Shown here piece after piece: positions 1 through 6,451 of a DNA stretch of 7,427 nt. The notes beneath the pieces are model-generated. The model saw only the letters and a list, made by a program, of their open reading frames with translations. It did no database searches and was not told where the DNA came from. The translations under genes and the position numbers were made by a program. The DNA is from Syntrophomonas sp. UBA1376 (lineage in GTDB: Bacteria; Bacillota; Syntrophomonadia; Syntrophomonadales; Syntrophomonadaceae), in NCBI GenBank assembly GCA_002305535.1, contig DBRE01000019.1, forward strand, positions 1,500 through 8,926, given 5' to 3'. Position 1 is the stretch's first letter, and each line of letters begins with the position of its first letter.

Positions 1-516
1 GATGATCCGGTCTGTATGATCCCGGCACTGTTTCCAGATGTTTGTATCATACATGTGCAACAGGCTGACCGTTATGGTAATGCTGTGATACAAGGGCCGG
101 CTATCAATGATGTTGCGTTAGCAGCGGCCTGCCGGAAAGTTATTATTACGGCCGAAAGAATCGTCCCGGAAATGACCATTCGCGAAAACAGCAATGCCAG
201 CATCCCCTTCTGGTATGTTGATGCAGTGGTGGAACTCCCTTATGGCGCTTATCCAGGCTGCTGCCCAGGTCATTACTATTGGAATAGAGAGTGGTGGGAA
301 TGGCTGATCCGCATCGGTACCATCACCCAGGAGAATATGTTGGAGTTTACGGATCGCTGGATTTTCAATACCAAAGACCCCTATGATTTTGTTGAAAAGT
401 GCGGTGGTATACGTACTATTGATCACGCTCGTCGTTTAGCTGAAGCTGCAGCAGGAATCTCTGACGATACAGCTATTAGTTTCCACTACGACGAAGTAAT
501 ACCCAAAAGGGATTAA
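1..516 (+). CDS. Glutaconate-type CoA-transferase, alpha subunit (3' part, 5' end outside window)
   Basis: The reading frame is open from base 1, so the ATG at 16 is internal and the gene starts upstream of the window. About 171 C-terminal residues are visible; GctA-type alpha subunits are roughly 320 residues, so about half is missing. The visible part has the class I CoA-transferase alpha fold signature: an ADRYGN segment (about residues 23-28 of the visible part), typical of the strand-turn before the core sheet, and a VVELPYGAYPG segment followed by a tyrosine- and tryptophan-rich stretch (HYYWNREWW), which resembles the GctA C-terminal region. Such enzymes move CoA between a free acid and an acyl-CoA in the cytoplasm, acting as an alpha/beta heteromer. 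The gene ends 15 bases before the beta subunit start, so the pair is an operon. The family is secure; the substrate (glutaconate, 3-oxoacid or another short acid) cannot be read from sequence. Confidence 0.88.
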   Translation, partial: DDPVCMIPALFPDVCIIHVQQADRYGNAVIQGPAINDVALAAACRKVIITAERIVPEMTIRENSNASIPFWYVDAVVELPYGAYPGCCPGHYYWNREWWEWLIRIGTITQENMLEFTDRWIFNTKDPYDFVEKCGGIRTIDHARRLAEAAAGISDDTAISFHYDEVIPKRD

Positions 517-531
517 GTAAGGAGGGAGATC

Positions 532-1314
532 ATGAGTAATGTAGCACCCGCTAACCCTTTGGAAATGTTGGCCTACAACCTGTCTTTACTAATTGAAGAC
601 GGACAAATAGTCTATGTTGGAACAGGCCTTCCCATGGTTGGTGCCATGCTGGCCCACAAAACCCATGCTAAAAACATAACTATGGTGTTTGAAAGTGGCG
701 GTCAAGATCCGTCCGAGGGTTGTGATATGCCCTGGTCCGTAGGCGATCCCTTTACTTTCCGCAAGACGCCTATGAGCATGGAAATGTCAGTTTCCTTTGG
801 GCAATGTGCTCTGGGCTATGTGGATATTGCCTTCCAGGGTGGAGCCCAAATTGATATGTATGGTAATGTTAACACCTCCGTAATCGGCAGCTATGAGAAC
901 TTGAAATCCATTCTGCCCGGTAGCGGCGGCGGTAATGATATTGGCTCACTTACCGAGAAATCAGTCTTGGTGGGTTTACAGACCCCCGATCGCTTTCCGG
1001 AGAGGGTTGACTTCTTAACCACTCCCGGTTATCTGGAGGGTGGCGACAGCCGGGTCAAGGCCGGGTTGTTCGGTGGACCGATAGCTGTTGTAACTCAGGT
1101 AGGGGTATACGACTTTGAACCAGTCAGCAAGAGGATGCGCATCAAGGCTCTAAATCCTGGTATGACTGTAGAGATTGCTCAGGCATGTACTGGCTTTGAG
1201 CTACTGGTACCCGATGAAATTCCTATGGTCGAAGCACCCCCAGATGAAGTTCTGGAGATTCTGCGTACCGTCGTAGATCCGCGGGGCGTTTTTACCAAAA
1301 TGCCTGGAACCTAG
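532..1314 (+). CDS. Glutaconate-type CoA-transferase, beta subunit
   Basis: Complete 260-residue protein, the usual length of GctB-type beta subunits. It starts at ATG 532 with a near-perfect ribosome binding site (AAGGAGGG, 519-526) five bases upstream. The catalytic glutamate expected for this family is present in the FESGG segment: by direct count it is Glu54, the same number as the known active-site Glu54 of Acidaminococcus fermentans GctB, which forms the gamma-glutamyl-CoA thioester. Other family marks are the glycine-rich loop LPGSGGGNDIGSL (about residues 128-140), the VDFLTTPGYLEGG segment (about 159-171) and the C-terminal DPRGVF. It works with the alpha subunit encoded just upstream. 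Activity looks intact. The substrate is uncertain: related operons act on glutaconate, 3-oxoadipate or fatty-acid CoA esters, and many syntrophic Clostridia carry several copies. Confidence 0.92.
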   Translation: MSNVAPANPLEMLAYNLSLLIEDGQIVYVGTGLPMVGAMLAHKTHAKNITMVFESGGQDPSEGCDMPWSVGDPFTFRKTPMSMEMSVSFGQCALGYVDIAFQGGAQIDMYGNVNTSVIGSYENLKSILPGSGGGNDIGSLTEKSVLVGLQTPDRFPERVDFLTTPGYLEGGDSRVKAGLFGGPIAVVTQVGVYDFEPVSKRMRIKALNPGMTVEIAQACTGFELLVPDEIPMVEAPPDEVLEILRTVVDPRGVFTKMPGT

Positions 1315-1339
1315 AATTAATAATTAGCCTCATAATTAC

Positions 1340-1371
1340 AAAGCTGGCCTCTTTTAACCGGGGCCAGCTTT
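1340..1371 (+). terminator. Rho-independent terminator of the CoA-transferase operon
   Basis: A perfect 10-bp inverted repeat (AAAGCTGGCC at 1340-1349, GGCCAGCTTT at 1362-1371) with a 12-base loop begins 25 bases after the beta-subunit stop. The right arm ends in TTT and continues CTTG, so the U-tract is short and broken. On the minus strand the stem lacks a T-tract, so it is likely to act mainly on plus-strand transcripts. Confidence 0.75.
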
Positions 1372-1399
1372 CTTGATCCGGAAAATAAGAACGGAGATC

Positions 1400-1421
1400 G
1401 GAGCGATTTGGGCATCGCCCC
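1400..1421 (-). terminator. Possible weak terminator hairpin downstream of noc
   Basis: In the minus-strand RNA an 8-bp stem forms between positions 1421-1414 and 1407-1400 (GGGGCGAT with ATCGCTCC, one G-U pair) around a 6-base loop, 53 bases after the noc stop. The following RNA is only moderately U-rich and the first Us are several bases away, so it is a poor match to a classical intrinsic terminator. It is listed because a convergent transcript must end here and no better candidate was seen between 1372 and 1474. Confidence 0.3.
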
Positions 1422-1474
1422 CACTCGATTATCCCGAAATTAATTGGTCTTCTTGGCAGCACCTTTTAAGATTC

Positions 1475-2341
1475 TTATGCTTTGGTCAAGGTGAGCACTG
1501 TTCCTCTTTTTTGCTTGCGCACTTTTATAATCAACTCATATTCATCTTCTCCGCTGCGTTCTGTCATAGCTATATCTACTCCGGTTTGGCGCGCTCTTTT
1601 TACCGTCTCTTTTATGGTATTGATAAAAATGCGCGCATCTTTGATGATCATGGAGACATTTTGTCCGCCTTCCCGTAGGCCGCTTTCCCGGGGAATATTA
1701 TTGTGACTCAGTTCATCTACCAGTGCCTCGGTTTCTTTAACATTCAGTTCCCGCTCATAGATCTGCCGTAGTATCTCCATCTGCATTTCCGGGGCACTCA
1801 ATTTTAGTAAAGATCTAGCATGCCGCTCGGTAATGATTTCCGGAGAAATAAGATCCCGCACCGGTTCAGGCAGTTTCAACAGGCGTAACTTATTGGCAAT
1901 AGCTGACTGGCTTTTGCCAATGCGTCGGGCTAATTCTTCCTGAGTCAGCCCAAACCCTTCTATCAACACACTATAGGCTATGGCCTCCTCAAAATAATTT
2001 AGCTCCCGTCTTTGCAGATTCTCAATTAAAGATACTGCCGCGGCTCTTTCATCATCCATCTTCTGGACAATGGCTGGTATAGTACGTAGTCCCAGCAAGG
2101 CTGTTGCCCGATAGCGTCGTTCACCAGCCACGATTTGGAATTTACCTTCCTCCAACGGACGAACCACAATGGGCTGAATGACCCCATAGTTCTCGATGGA
2201 CTGAGCTAGATCCGATAGTTCTCTTTCATCAAACTGACGCCGCGCCTGATAAGGGCTGGGCATAATCCGAGAGATCTCGATCTCATCAACATGCACCTGG
2301 GGGCTCTTCCCCCATAGCTTTTCCAGTTGTCTGATCACCAT
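1475..2341 (-). CDS. noc: Nucleoid occlusion protein Noc (ParB-family CTP-dependent DNA-binding protein)
   Basis: 288 residues, similar to Bacillus Noc. Visible parts in order: a short N-terminal amphipathic stretch (MVIRQLEKLWGK, hydrophobic V, I, L, L, W with basic R, K, K) that fits the membrane-targeting helix of Noc; the ParB nucleotide-binding domain with GVIQP (53-57), GERRYRA (73-79) and ENLQRR (107-112); a helix-turn-helix starting at LTQEELARR (132-140); and a C-terminal dimerisation region. ParB and Noc are told apart by four DNA-reading positions: ParB has R, T, A, G and Noc has Q, K, K, R. Here they read Gln145, Lys151, Lys156 and Arg173 (in TERHAR), the full Noc set, so the protein should read Noc-binding sites rather than parS. 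The start is supported by AAAGGAGG at 2351-2358, which overlaps the rsmG stop codon and suggests translational coupling. Known role of the family: spreads on DNA with CTP, binds membrane and blocks FtsZ assembly over the nucleoid. Confidence 0.92.
   Translation of the reverse strand: MVIRQLEKLWGKSPQVHVDEIEISRIMPSPYQARRQFDERELSDLAQSIENYGVIQPIVVRPLEEGKFQIVAGERRYRATALLGLRTIPAIVQKMDDERAAAVSLIENLQRRELNYFEEAIAYSVLIEGFGLTQEELARRIGKSQSAIANKLRLLKLPEPVRDLISPEIITERHARSLLKLSAPEMQMEILRQIYERELNVKETEALVDELSHNNIPRESGLREGGQNVSMIIKDARIFINTIKETVKRARQTGVDIAMTERSGEDEYELIIKVRKQKRGTVLTLTKA
1683..1696. promoter_or_regulatory. Candidate Noc-binding site (NBS-like palindrome) inside noc
   Basis: CTTTCCCGGGGAAT matches 12 of 14 positions of the Bacillus Noc-binding consensus ATTTCCCGGGAAAT, with the TTTCCCGGG core intact. 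It lies within the noc coding sequence, in the codons for about Asn-Ile-Pro-Arg-Glu-Ser at residues 215-220, the variable linker before the dimerisation domain. By a simple equal-base estimate, a match this good would occur by chance about 0.02 times in a window this size. Function is inferred only. Confidence 0.4.
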
Positions 2342-2356
2342 GCTAGAACTCCTCCT

Positions 2357-3001
2357 TTACAGGGGACGTTTTGCGGGAACTCCTATCCGCCGCGGATACT
2401 TTGCCGGAGTTGGCTCACTTTTTAGCACTTTGACCAGGGCGCGGTCGCGTTCTTCAATAAGCCGATACCAGTGAATAGTTTCCACTTGAGCATGGAGCAA
2501 CTGCAAGGCGTTCTGCGCCTGTTCCACTTCCTCCTCCGCTTTGATGCCTTTCCAAAACCACCCTATACCGCCGGTTTTCAACAAGGGTACCCCATATTCG
2601 AGCAATACGTTCAACGCTGCCACCGCTCGAGCAGTAACGGCATCAAACGATTCTCTATATAATTCGTCCTGACCCAACTCTTCCAGGCGGCGGGTCAGAA
2701 CAGTTACATTACTCAAGCTCAACTGTTGCACCACATTGCTTAGAAATGTACTTTTCTTTTGGTCAGACTCCACCAGAGTAAACTGGGCACCCGGGCAAAG
2801 CATGGCTAAAATGAGGCCTGGAAAACCGGCACCACTGCCCATATCAACTATCTTAGCGTTATCCCAGTCCACATAGTTCAGAACCTCCTGGCTATCCTGA
2901 ACATGCTTGGCAAAGTCTTCCTCCAGGGTTCGCCGGCTAACCAGGTTTTGCCGTTGGTTTTCATCCATAAGCAGGGATCGGTATTTACTAATATATTCCA
3001 T
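2357..3001 (-). CDS. rsmG: 16S rRNA (guanine-N7) methyltransferase RsmG (GidB), N-terminally short
   Basis: Uses S-adenosylmethionine to methylate N7 of a guanine in the 530 loop of 16S rRNA (G527 in E. coli numbering); loss in other bacteria gives low-level streptomycin resistance. Visible: the SAM-binding loop DMGSGAGFPG (53-62), the acidic LVES after the next strand (76-79), the RsmG signature TARAVA (123-128), and the conserved basic tail KYPRRIGVPAKRPL (201-214). The length is 214 residues against about 239 in Bacillus. Aligned by eye, about 25 residues of the first helices are missing. No longer start is possible: the mnmG stop TAA lies in the same frame only three codons upstream. The ribosome binding site (AGAGGAGG, 3004-3011) ends just two bases from the ATG, unusually tight; the next ATG (2968) has no such site. 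The catalytic fold appears complete. Confidence 0.93.
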   Translation of the reverse strand: MEYISKYRSLLMDENQRQNLVSRRTLEEDFAKHVQDSQEVLNYVDWDNAKIVDMGSGAGFPGLILAMLCPGAQFTLVESDQKKSTFLSNVVQQLSLSNVTVLTRRLEELGQDELYRESFDAVTARAVAALNVLLEYGVPLLKTGGIGWFWKGIKAEEEVEQAQNALQLLHAQVETIHWYRLIEERDRALVKVLKSEPTPAKYPRRIGVPAKRPL

Positions 3002-3003
3002 GT

Positions 3004-3011
3004 CCTCCTCT
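3004..3011 (-). promoter_or_regulatory. Tightly spaced ribosome binding site of rsmG
   Basis: On the minus strand AGAGGAGG overlaps the last base of the mnmG stop codon and is followed by only AC before the rsmG ATG. The GAG GAG GAC codons between the mnmG TAA and rsmG ATG are in frame with both genes. This decides the rsmG start, since no alternative start with a better spaced site exists upstream. Confidence 0.6.
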
Positions 3012-4888
3012 TATTTCCTTCTTTCTTTTTCCAAATATATTAATAAAATATTAACATCGGCGGGTGATACTCCAGCAATCCGCGAAGCCTGCCCTACCGA
3101 AGATGGTTGGAATTGATTCAGCTTATGTTTGGCTTCATTGGATAAGCCCGGTATATTTTCATAGTTGATTGCCGCTGGAATCAGTTTGCTTTCCATTTTC
3201 TCAAAACGCTTGACCTGCTCATGCTGTTTGTTGATATAGCCTTCATACTTAGCTTGGATTTCCAGTTGTTCTAGTATATCCAGGTCGTATTCGTCTAGTA
3301 GGCCTACCTTTAGATAATCTTCTATCTCCAACTCTGGTCTGCGCAGCAGCTCCCAGAGGGAAATGCGATCCTTGAGTGGGGAACTTCCCTTGGCAACCAG
3401 CAATGGCCCTATTACTTTGTCACTGGGTGTTACCGCATACTCGCGCATCCGCTGGGTCTCCTTTTCTAAGAGTTGCGTTTTTTCTTGGAAAATACGCCAG
3501 CGCTCCTCACTGACCAATCCAATTTGACGCCCAATTTCCGTAAGCCGCAGATCGGCATTATCTTGACGCAGCAGTAGCCGATATTCGGCTCGGGAAGTGA
3601 GTAATCGATAAGGCTCATCCATTTCCTTGGTAGTCAGGTCATCGATCAAAACGCCGATATAGGCCTGACTCCGTTTTAGGACGAGAGGTTCCTGATCCAG
3701 AACTTGTCGGGCTGCATTGATGCCTGCTATTATCCCCTGGGCGGCAGCTTCTTCATATCCAGAGGTGCCGTTGATCTGGCCGGCTGTAAATAGGCCCGCT
3801 ATGCCACGAGTTTCCAAGGTTGATTTAAGCTGGGAGGGAAGCACATAATCATACTCAATAGCATATCCGGTTCGGATCATGCGCACTTTTTCCAGACCAG
3901 GGATACTACGCAAAACCTGGATCTGCACATCTTCCGGCAGACTGGTATTCAGCCCCTGTACATACATCTCATCAGTGGCCCGTCCTTCCGGCTCTACAAA
4001 TAGCTGATGGCTGTCCTTGTGGGCAAAACGAACCACCTTGTCTTCAAAAGAAGGACAGTAGCGCGGCCCCAGTCCCTGGATAACGCCGGTGAACATGGGG
4101 GCTCTGTCCAGGTTATCCATTACTATCTGATGGGTTTGCGGTGTGCTGTGAGTTAGCCAACAGGATAATTGAGGCCGAATAAAAACGGGGCTTATATAGG
4201 AAAAGCGCAGTGGCCGTTCATCTCCTGGCTGTTCGACCATCTTGGTAAAGTCCACCGATTTCTTGCTGATCCGGGGAGGGGTTCCGGTCTTAAAGCGTCC
4301 CAAGCTCAAACCCAGATCCTGCAGGCTTTGGGACAACATAGTAGCGGGGAATTGATTACCGGGGCCCCCGTCAAAAATGATATCTCCGATTATAATGCGC
4401 CCCTTCAAGTAAGTGCCCGAAGTAACTATAATAGCCTGACAGTCAAAGTGAGCACCGGTTTTGGTGACTATACCCGTTACCCGGCCGGCCTTGGTTTCTA
4501 TGCGGGTAACTTCCGCCATTAATATGTCCAAGTTAGGTTGATCCAACAGGGTACGCAGCATTTCTTTGTGATATTCATACTTGTCGGCCTGTGCTCGTAA
4601 GGCCTGCACAGCCGGGCCTTTGCCGGTATTTATTGTCCTTACCTGGATATTGGCCTTATCTATGTTTACCCCTAATTCACCGCCCAGAGCATCTATTTCC
4701 CGTACCAGTTGAGCCTTGGCTGGTCCTCCTATGGAGGGGTTGCAGGGCATTAGGGCAATATTCTCCATGCTGAGCGTAACTAAAAGGGTTGAACAGCCCA
4801 TGCGTGCCGATGCTAGAGCTGCTTCACAACCCGCGTGGCCGGCTCCTATTACCACTACCTGATAGCTACCCGCTGCATAGGTTATCAT
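3011..4888 (-). CDS. mnmG: tRNA uridine-5-carboxymethylaminomethyl modification enzyme MnmG (GidA)
   Basis: FAD- and NADH-dependent partner of MnmE; together they add the carboxymethylaminomethyl (or aminomethyl) group at C5 of the wobble uridine (U34) of certain tRNAs. The protein is 625 residues, the normal length. Visible: the FAD dinucleotide fold GAGHAG (15-20), the family block PCNPSIGGPAK (49-59) followed by REIDALGG (64-71), FKTGTPPRI (200-208), and two cysteines at the conserved redox/catalytic positions, Cys244 (SCWLTH) and Cys279 (RYCPS). The C-terminal helical domain that binds MnmE and tRNA ends with GVSPADVNILLIYL. The frame stays open 47 codons further upstream into mnmE, but ATG 4888 is chosen because the FAD fold begins at the usual distance and GGGAGG (4899-4904) lies ten bases before it. 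It follows mnmE by 26 bases. Confidence 0.97.
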   Translation of the reverse strand: MITYAAGSYQVVVIGAGHAGCEAALASARMGCSTLLVTLSMENIALMPCNPSIGGPAKAQLVREIDALGGELGVNIDKANIQVRTINTGKGPAVQALRAQADKYEYHKEMLRTLLDQPNLDILMAEVTRIETKAGRVTGIVTKTGAHFDCQAIIVTSGTYLKGRIIIGDIIFDGGPGNQFPATMLSQSLQDLGLSLGRFKTGTPPRISKKSVDFTKMVEQPGDERPLRFSYISPVFIRPQLSCWLTHSTPQTHQIVMDNLDRAPMFTGVIQGLGPRYCPSFEDKVVRFAHKDSHQLFVEPEGRATDEMYVQGLNTSLPEDVQIQVLRSIPGLEKVRMIRTGYAIEYDYVLPSQLKSTLETRGIAGLFTAGQINGTSGYEEAAAQGIIAGINAARQVLDQEPLVLKRSQAYIGVLIDDLTTKEMDEPYRLLTSRAEYRLLLRQDNADLRLTEIGRQIGLVSEERWRIFQEKTQLLEKETQRMREYAVTPSDKVIGPLLVAKGSSPLKDRISLWELLRRPELEIEDYLKVGLLDEYDLDILEQLEIQAKYEGYINKQHEQVKRFEKMESKLIPAAINYENIPGLSNEAKHKLNQFQPSSVGQASRIAGVSPADVNILLIYLEKERRK

Positions 4889-4914
4889 CTGCTTGTTTCC
4901 TCCCAGCCCATTGT

Positions 4915-6291
4915 TTATTTGCCAATACAAAAATCGTGGAATATGCGATCTAACACTTCTTCTTTCAGGTTTTTGCCGGTTACTTCTCCCAGCGATTCCA
5001 AAGCCCCTCTCAAGTCCACTCCCAGACAATCCAGAGTAGTGGTTTCCATGTAGCTTAAGACCTCCTGGACATGCTGTCTTGCTTGATGTAAAGACTGTTG
5101 CTGCCTCAAATTAACTACCATTTCCAGGTCATCACTTTCCAGACCACCGGCTAAAATCAACTCTTCTATGAGGTCTTCCAGTTCTTTCAGGCCGATTTCT
5201 TCCTTAACTGAGCCGCGGATAATTGGAACACTACCAAGCATCTGGTCTAAGTCCTCTTCGGTAACCTTTTTGTCATCCAAGTCTTCTTTGTTTACCAGTA
5301 CGATTAATTTGTTAGGGGCAATGCTGTCATAAATGAACTGATCCTCAGCCGTGATTCCAGTGGTAACATCCAATAAAAAGATGATCAAATCTGCCTGCTG
5401 GATCACCTCCTGGGAGCGCTCCACCCCTATACGTTCCACCATGTCTTCGGTAACCCTAATTCCTGCTGTATCCAGGATGCGCACCGGTATTCCCTTCACA
5501 TTAAGCCAGTCCTCTATCACATCACGAGTCGTTCCGGGAATATCCGTCACAATCGCCTTATCTTTCCTTAACAAGGCATTGAGCAAACTCGACTTGCCTA
5601 CATTGGGTTTTCCTGCTATGGCTATGGTAATCCCTTCACGATAAATATCCGCCCGCCGGGCTGCCTCCAGCATATGATCCAGCTGGTCTACGATCTGTTG
5701 CAGCCTTTCCCTTAACTCAACATAATCGGGATCGCCCACTTCATCAGGAAAATCCAGACTGGCTTCTACCAGGGCGTTTATTTGTATCAACTCATCTTCC
5801 AATTGCTGCACCTGGCGGTGAGTGCTGCCCTGCAGGCGTCGCACCGCTATTTGCATAGCCTTGTCGGTCTTAGCCCGGATAACATCAATGACCGCTTCGG
5901 CCTGGCTGACATCCAAGCGCCCATTTAAGAAAGCCCGCCGCGTGAATTCTCCCGGTTCCGCCAAGCGTATTCCTGCTTGGATCACTCTTTCCAGCACCTG
6001 CCGGGCGGGCAGTGTCCCCCCATGACAGTTAATTTCTACAACATCCTCACCGGTATAACTGTGGGGCTCACGCATTATACTGACCAGTGCTTCATCTAGA
6101 ACCTGTCCCTCCGGATCGATAATCCACCCTAAGGTCAAAGTATGAGAAGGGCGCGCCTTCAGCTGGACTCCCTGACGATGAGGTTTGAACATGCCGTCCA
6201 CCGTCTCTATCACCTTATTTCCGCTCAAACGGACTATGGCAATTCCGCCTTCCCCTGGTGGAGTAGAAATAGCAGCTATAGCCCCCTGCAC
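4915..6291 (-). CDS. mnmE: tRNA uridine-5-carboxymethylaminomethyl modification GTPase MnmE (TrmE)
   Basis: GTPase that works with MnmG to modify U34 of tRNA. Domains in order: N-terminal folate-binding domain (about 1-118, opening IAAISTPPGEGG), a helical domain, a Ras-like G domain inserted in it, and the C-terminal helix. G-domain motifs: P-loop GKPNVGKSS (227-235), switch I PGTTRD (252-257), DTAG (274-277), NKED (334-337); the G5 loop reads GSVKE rather than the common SAK form. The C-terminus is the invariant CIGK (455-458), whose cysteine is conserved in the family. There is no ATG. GTG at 6300 and GTG at 6291 are both possible; 6291 (458 residues) is preferred because AGGGGGTG (6298-6305) is a near-consensus ribosome binding site correctly spaced for it and would overlap the upstream GTG. 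Choosing 6300 adds three residues only. Confidence 0.97.
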   Translation of the reverse strand: MQGAIAAISTPPGEGGIAIVRLSGNKVIETVDGMFKPHRQGVQLKARPSHTLTLGWIIDPEGQVLDEALVSIMREPHSYTGEDVVEINCHGGTLPARQVLERVIQAGIRLAEPGEFTRRAFLNGRLDVSQAEAVIDVIRAKTDKAMQIAVRRLQGSTHRQVQQLEDELIQINALVEASLDFPDEVGDPDYVELRERLQQIVDQLDHMLEAARRADIYREGITIAIAGKPNVGKSSLLNALLRKDKAIVTDIPGTTRDVIEDWLNVKGIPVRILDTAGIRVTEDMVERIGVERSQEVIQQADLIIFLLDVTTGITAEDQFIYDSIAPNKLIVLVNKEDLDDKKVTEEDLDQMLGSVPIIRGSVKEEIGLKELEDLIEELILAGGLESDDLEMVVNLRQQQSLHQARQHVQEVLSYMETTTLDCLGVDLRGALESLGEVTGKNLKEEVLDRIFHDFCIGK

Positions 6292-6297
6292 TTTAGA

Positions 6298-6305
6298 CAC
6301 CCCCT
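6298..6305 (-). promoter_or_regulatory. Ribosome binding site that decides the mnmE start
   Basis: Minus-strand AGGGGGTG differs from the ideal AGGAGGTG by one base that can still pair as G-U with 16S rRNA. It is six bases before the GTG at 6291 and contains the competing GTG at 6300, which itself has no well-spaced site. Confidence 0.55.
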
Positions 6306-6373
6306 ATCCACTGTCAGCTTTATCCTTTGCCAAGAGATCCCTTTAGACCTTCGTCATCGCAGTTTTCTTTCTT

Positions 6374-6401
6374 ATTCTACCAAAACCTTTTCAGCTCTAC
6401 A
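6374..6401 (-). promoter_or_regulatory. Possible sigma-A-type promoter for mnmE-mnmG-rsmG-noc
   Basis: The gap between the jag terminator and mnmE should hold a promoter. The best candidate by eye has a -10 box TAGAAT (6379-6374, five of six consensus bases) and a poor -35 box TGTAGA (6401-6396, three of six) spaced by 16 bases. It sits about 80 bases upstream of mnmE. The weak -35 makes this a tentative call. Confidence 0.25.
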
Positions 6402-6417
6402 CCCCAACGCCCCAATT

Positions 6418-6439
6418 AAAAAAGGCCCCTAGGGGCCTT
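6418..6439 (-). terminator. Strong rho-independent terminator after jag
   Basis: An 18-base perfect palindrome (AAGGCCCCTAGGGGCCTT, 6422-6439) is followed on the minus strand by a run of six T (6423-6418, the first two shared with the stem). It begins 12 bases after the jag stop codon. This separates the yidC-jag transcript from mnmE-mnmG-rsmG-noc. On the plus strand the stem is followed by ATCG, so it acts on the minus strand. Confidence 0.9.
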
Positions 6440-6451
6440 ATCGATCAGTGT

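Noticed and set aside
1320..1338. Seven-base direct repeat ATAATTA at 1320-1326 and 1332-1338
   Set aside because: Very short and AT-rich; expected by chance just before a terminator, with no sign of an insertion.
1482..1706. Plus-strand reading frames at 1373-1678 and 1482-1706 downstream of the CoA-transferase genes
   Set aside because: They lie mostly antisense to noc, lack good ribosome binding sites and show no recognisable domain.
4889..5029. 47-codon N-terminal extension of MnmG overlapping the 3' end of mnmE
   Set aside because: The FAD fold begins a few residues after ATG 4888, the extension has no family similarity, it would overlap mnmE by over 100 bases, and a ribosome binding site supports 4888.
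6304..6312. DnaA-box-like sequence (CTATCCACT), and a similar one at 7401-7409 (CGTGGATAG)
   Set aside because: Each matches only 7 of 9 consensus bases, the two are about 1.1 kb apart, one is inside yidC, and there is no cluster or AT-rich unwinding region, so they do not make an origin.
6142..6432. Plus-strand open frame across the mnmE 5' end and the intergenic gap
   Set aside because: Antisense to mnmE, ends inside the terminator palindrome, has no protein family features; treated as a shadow frame.
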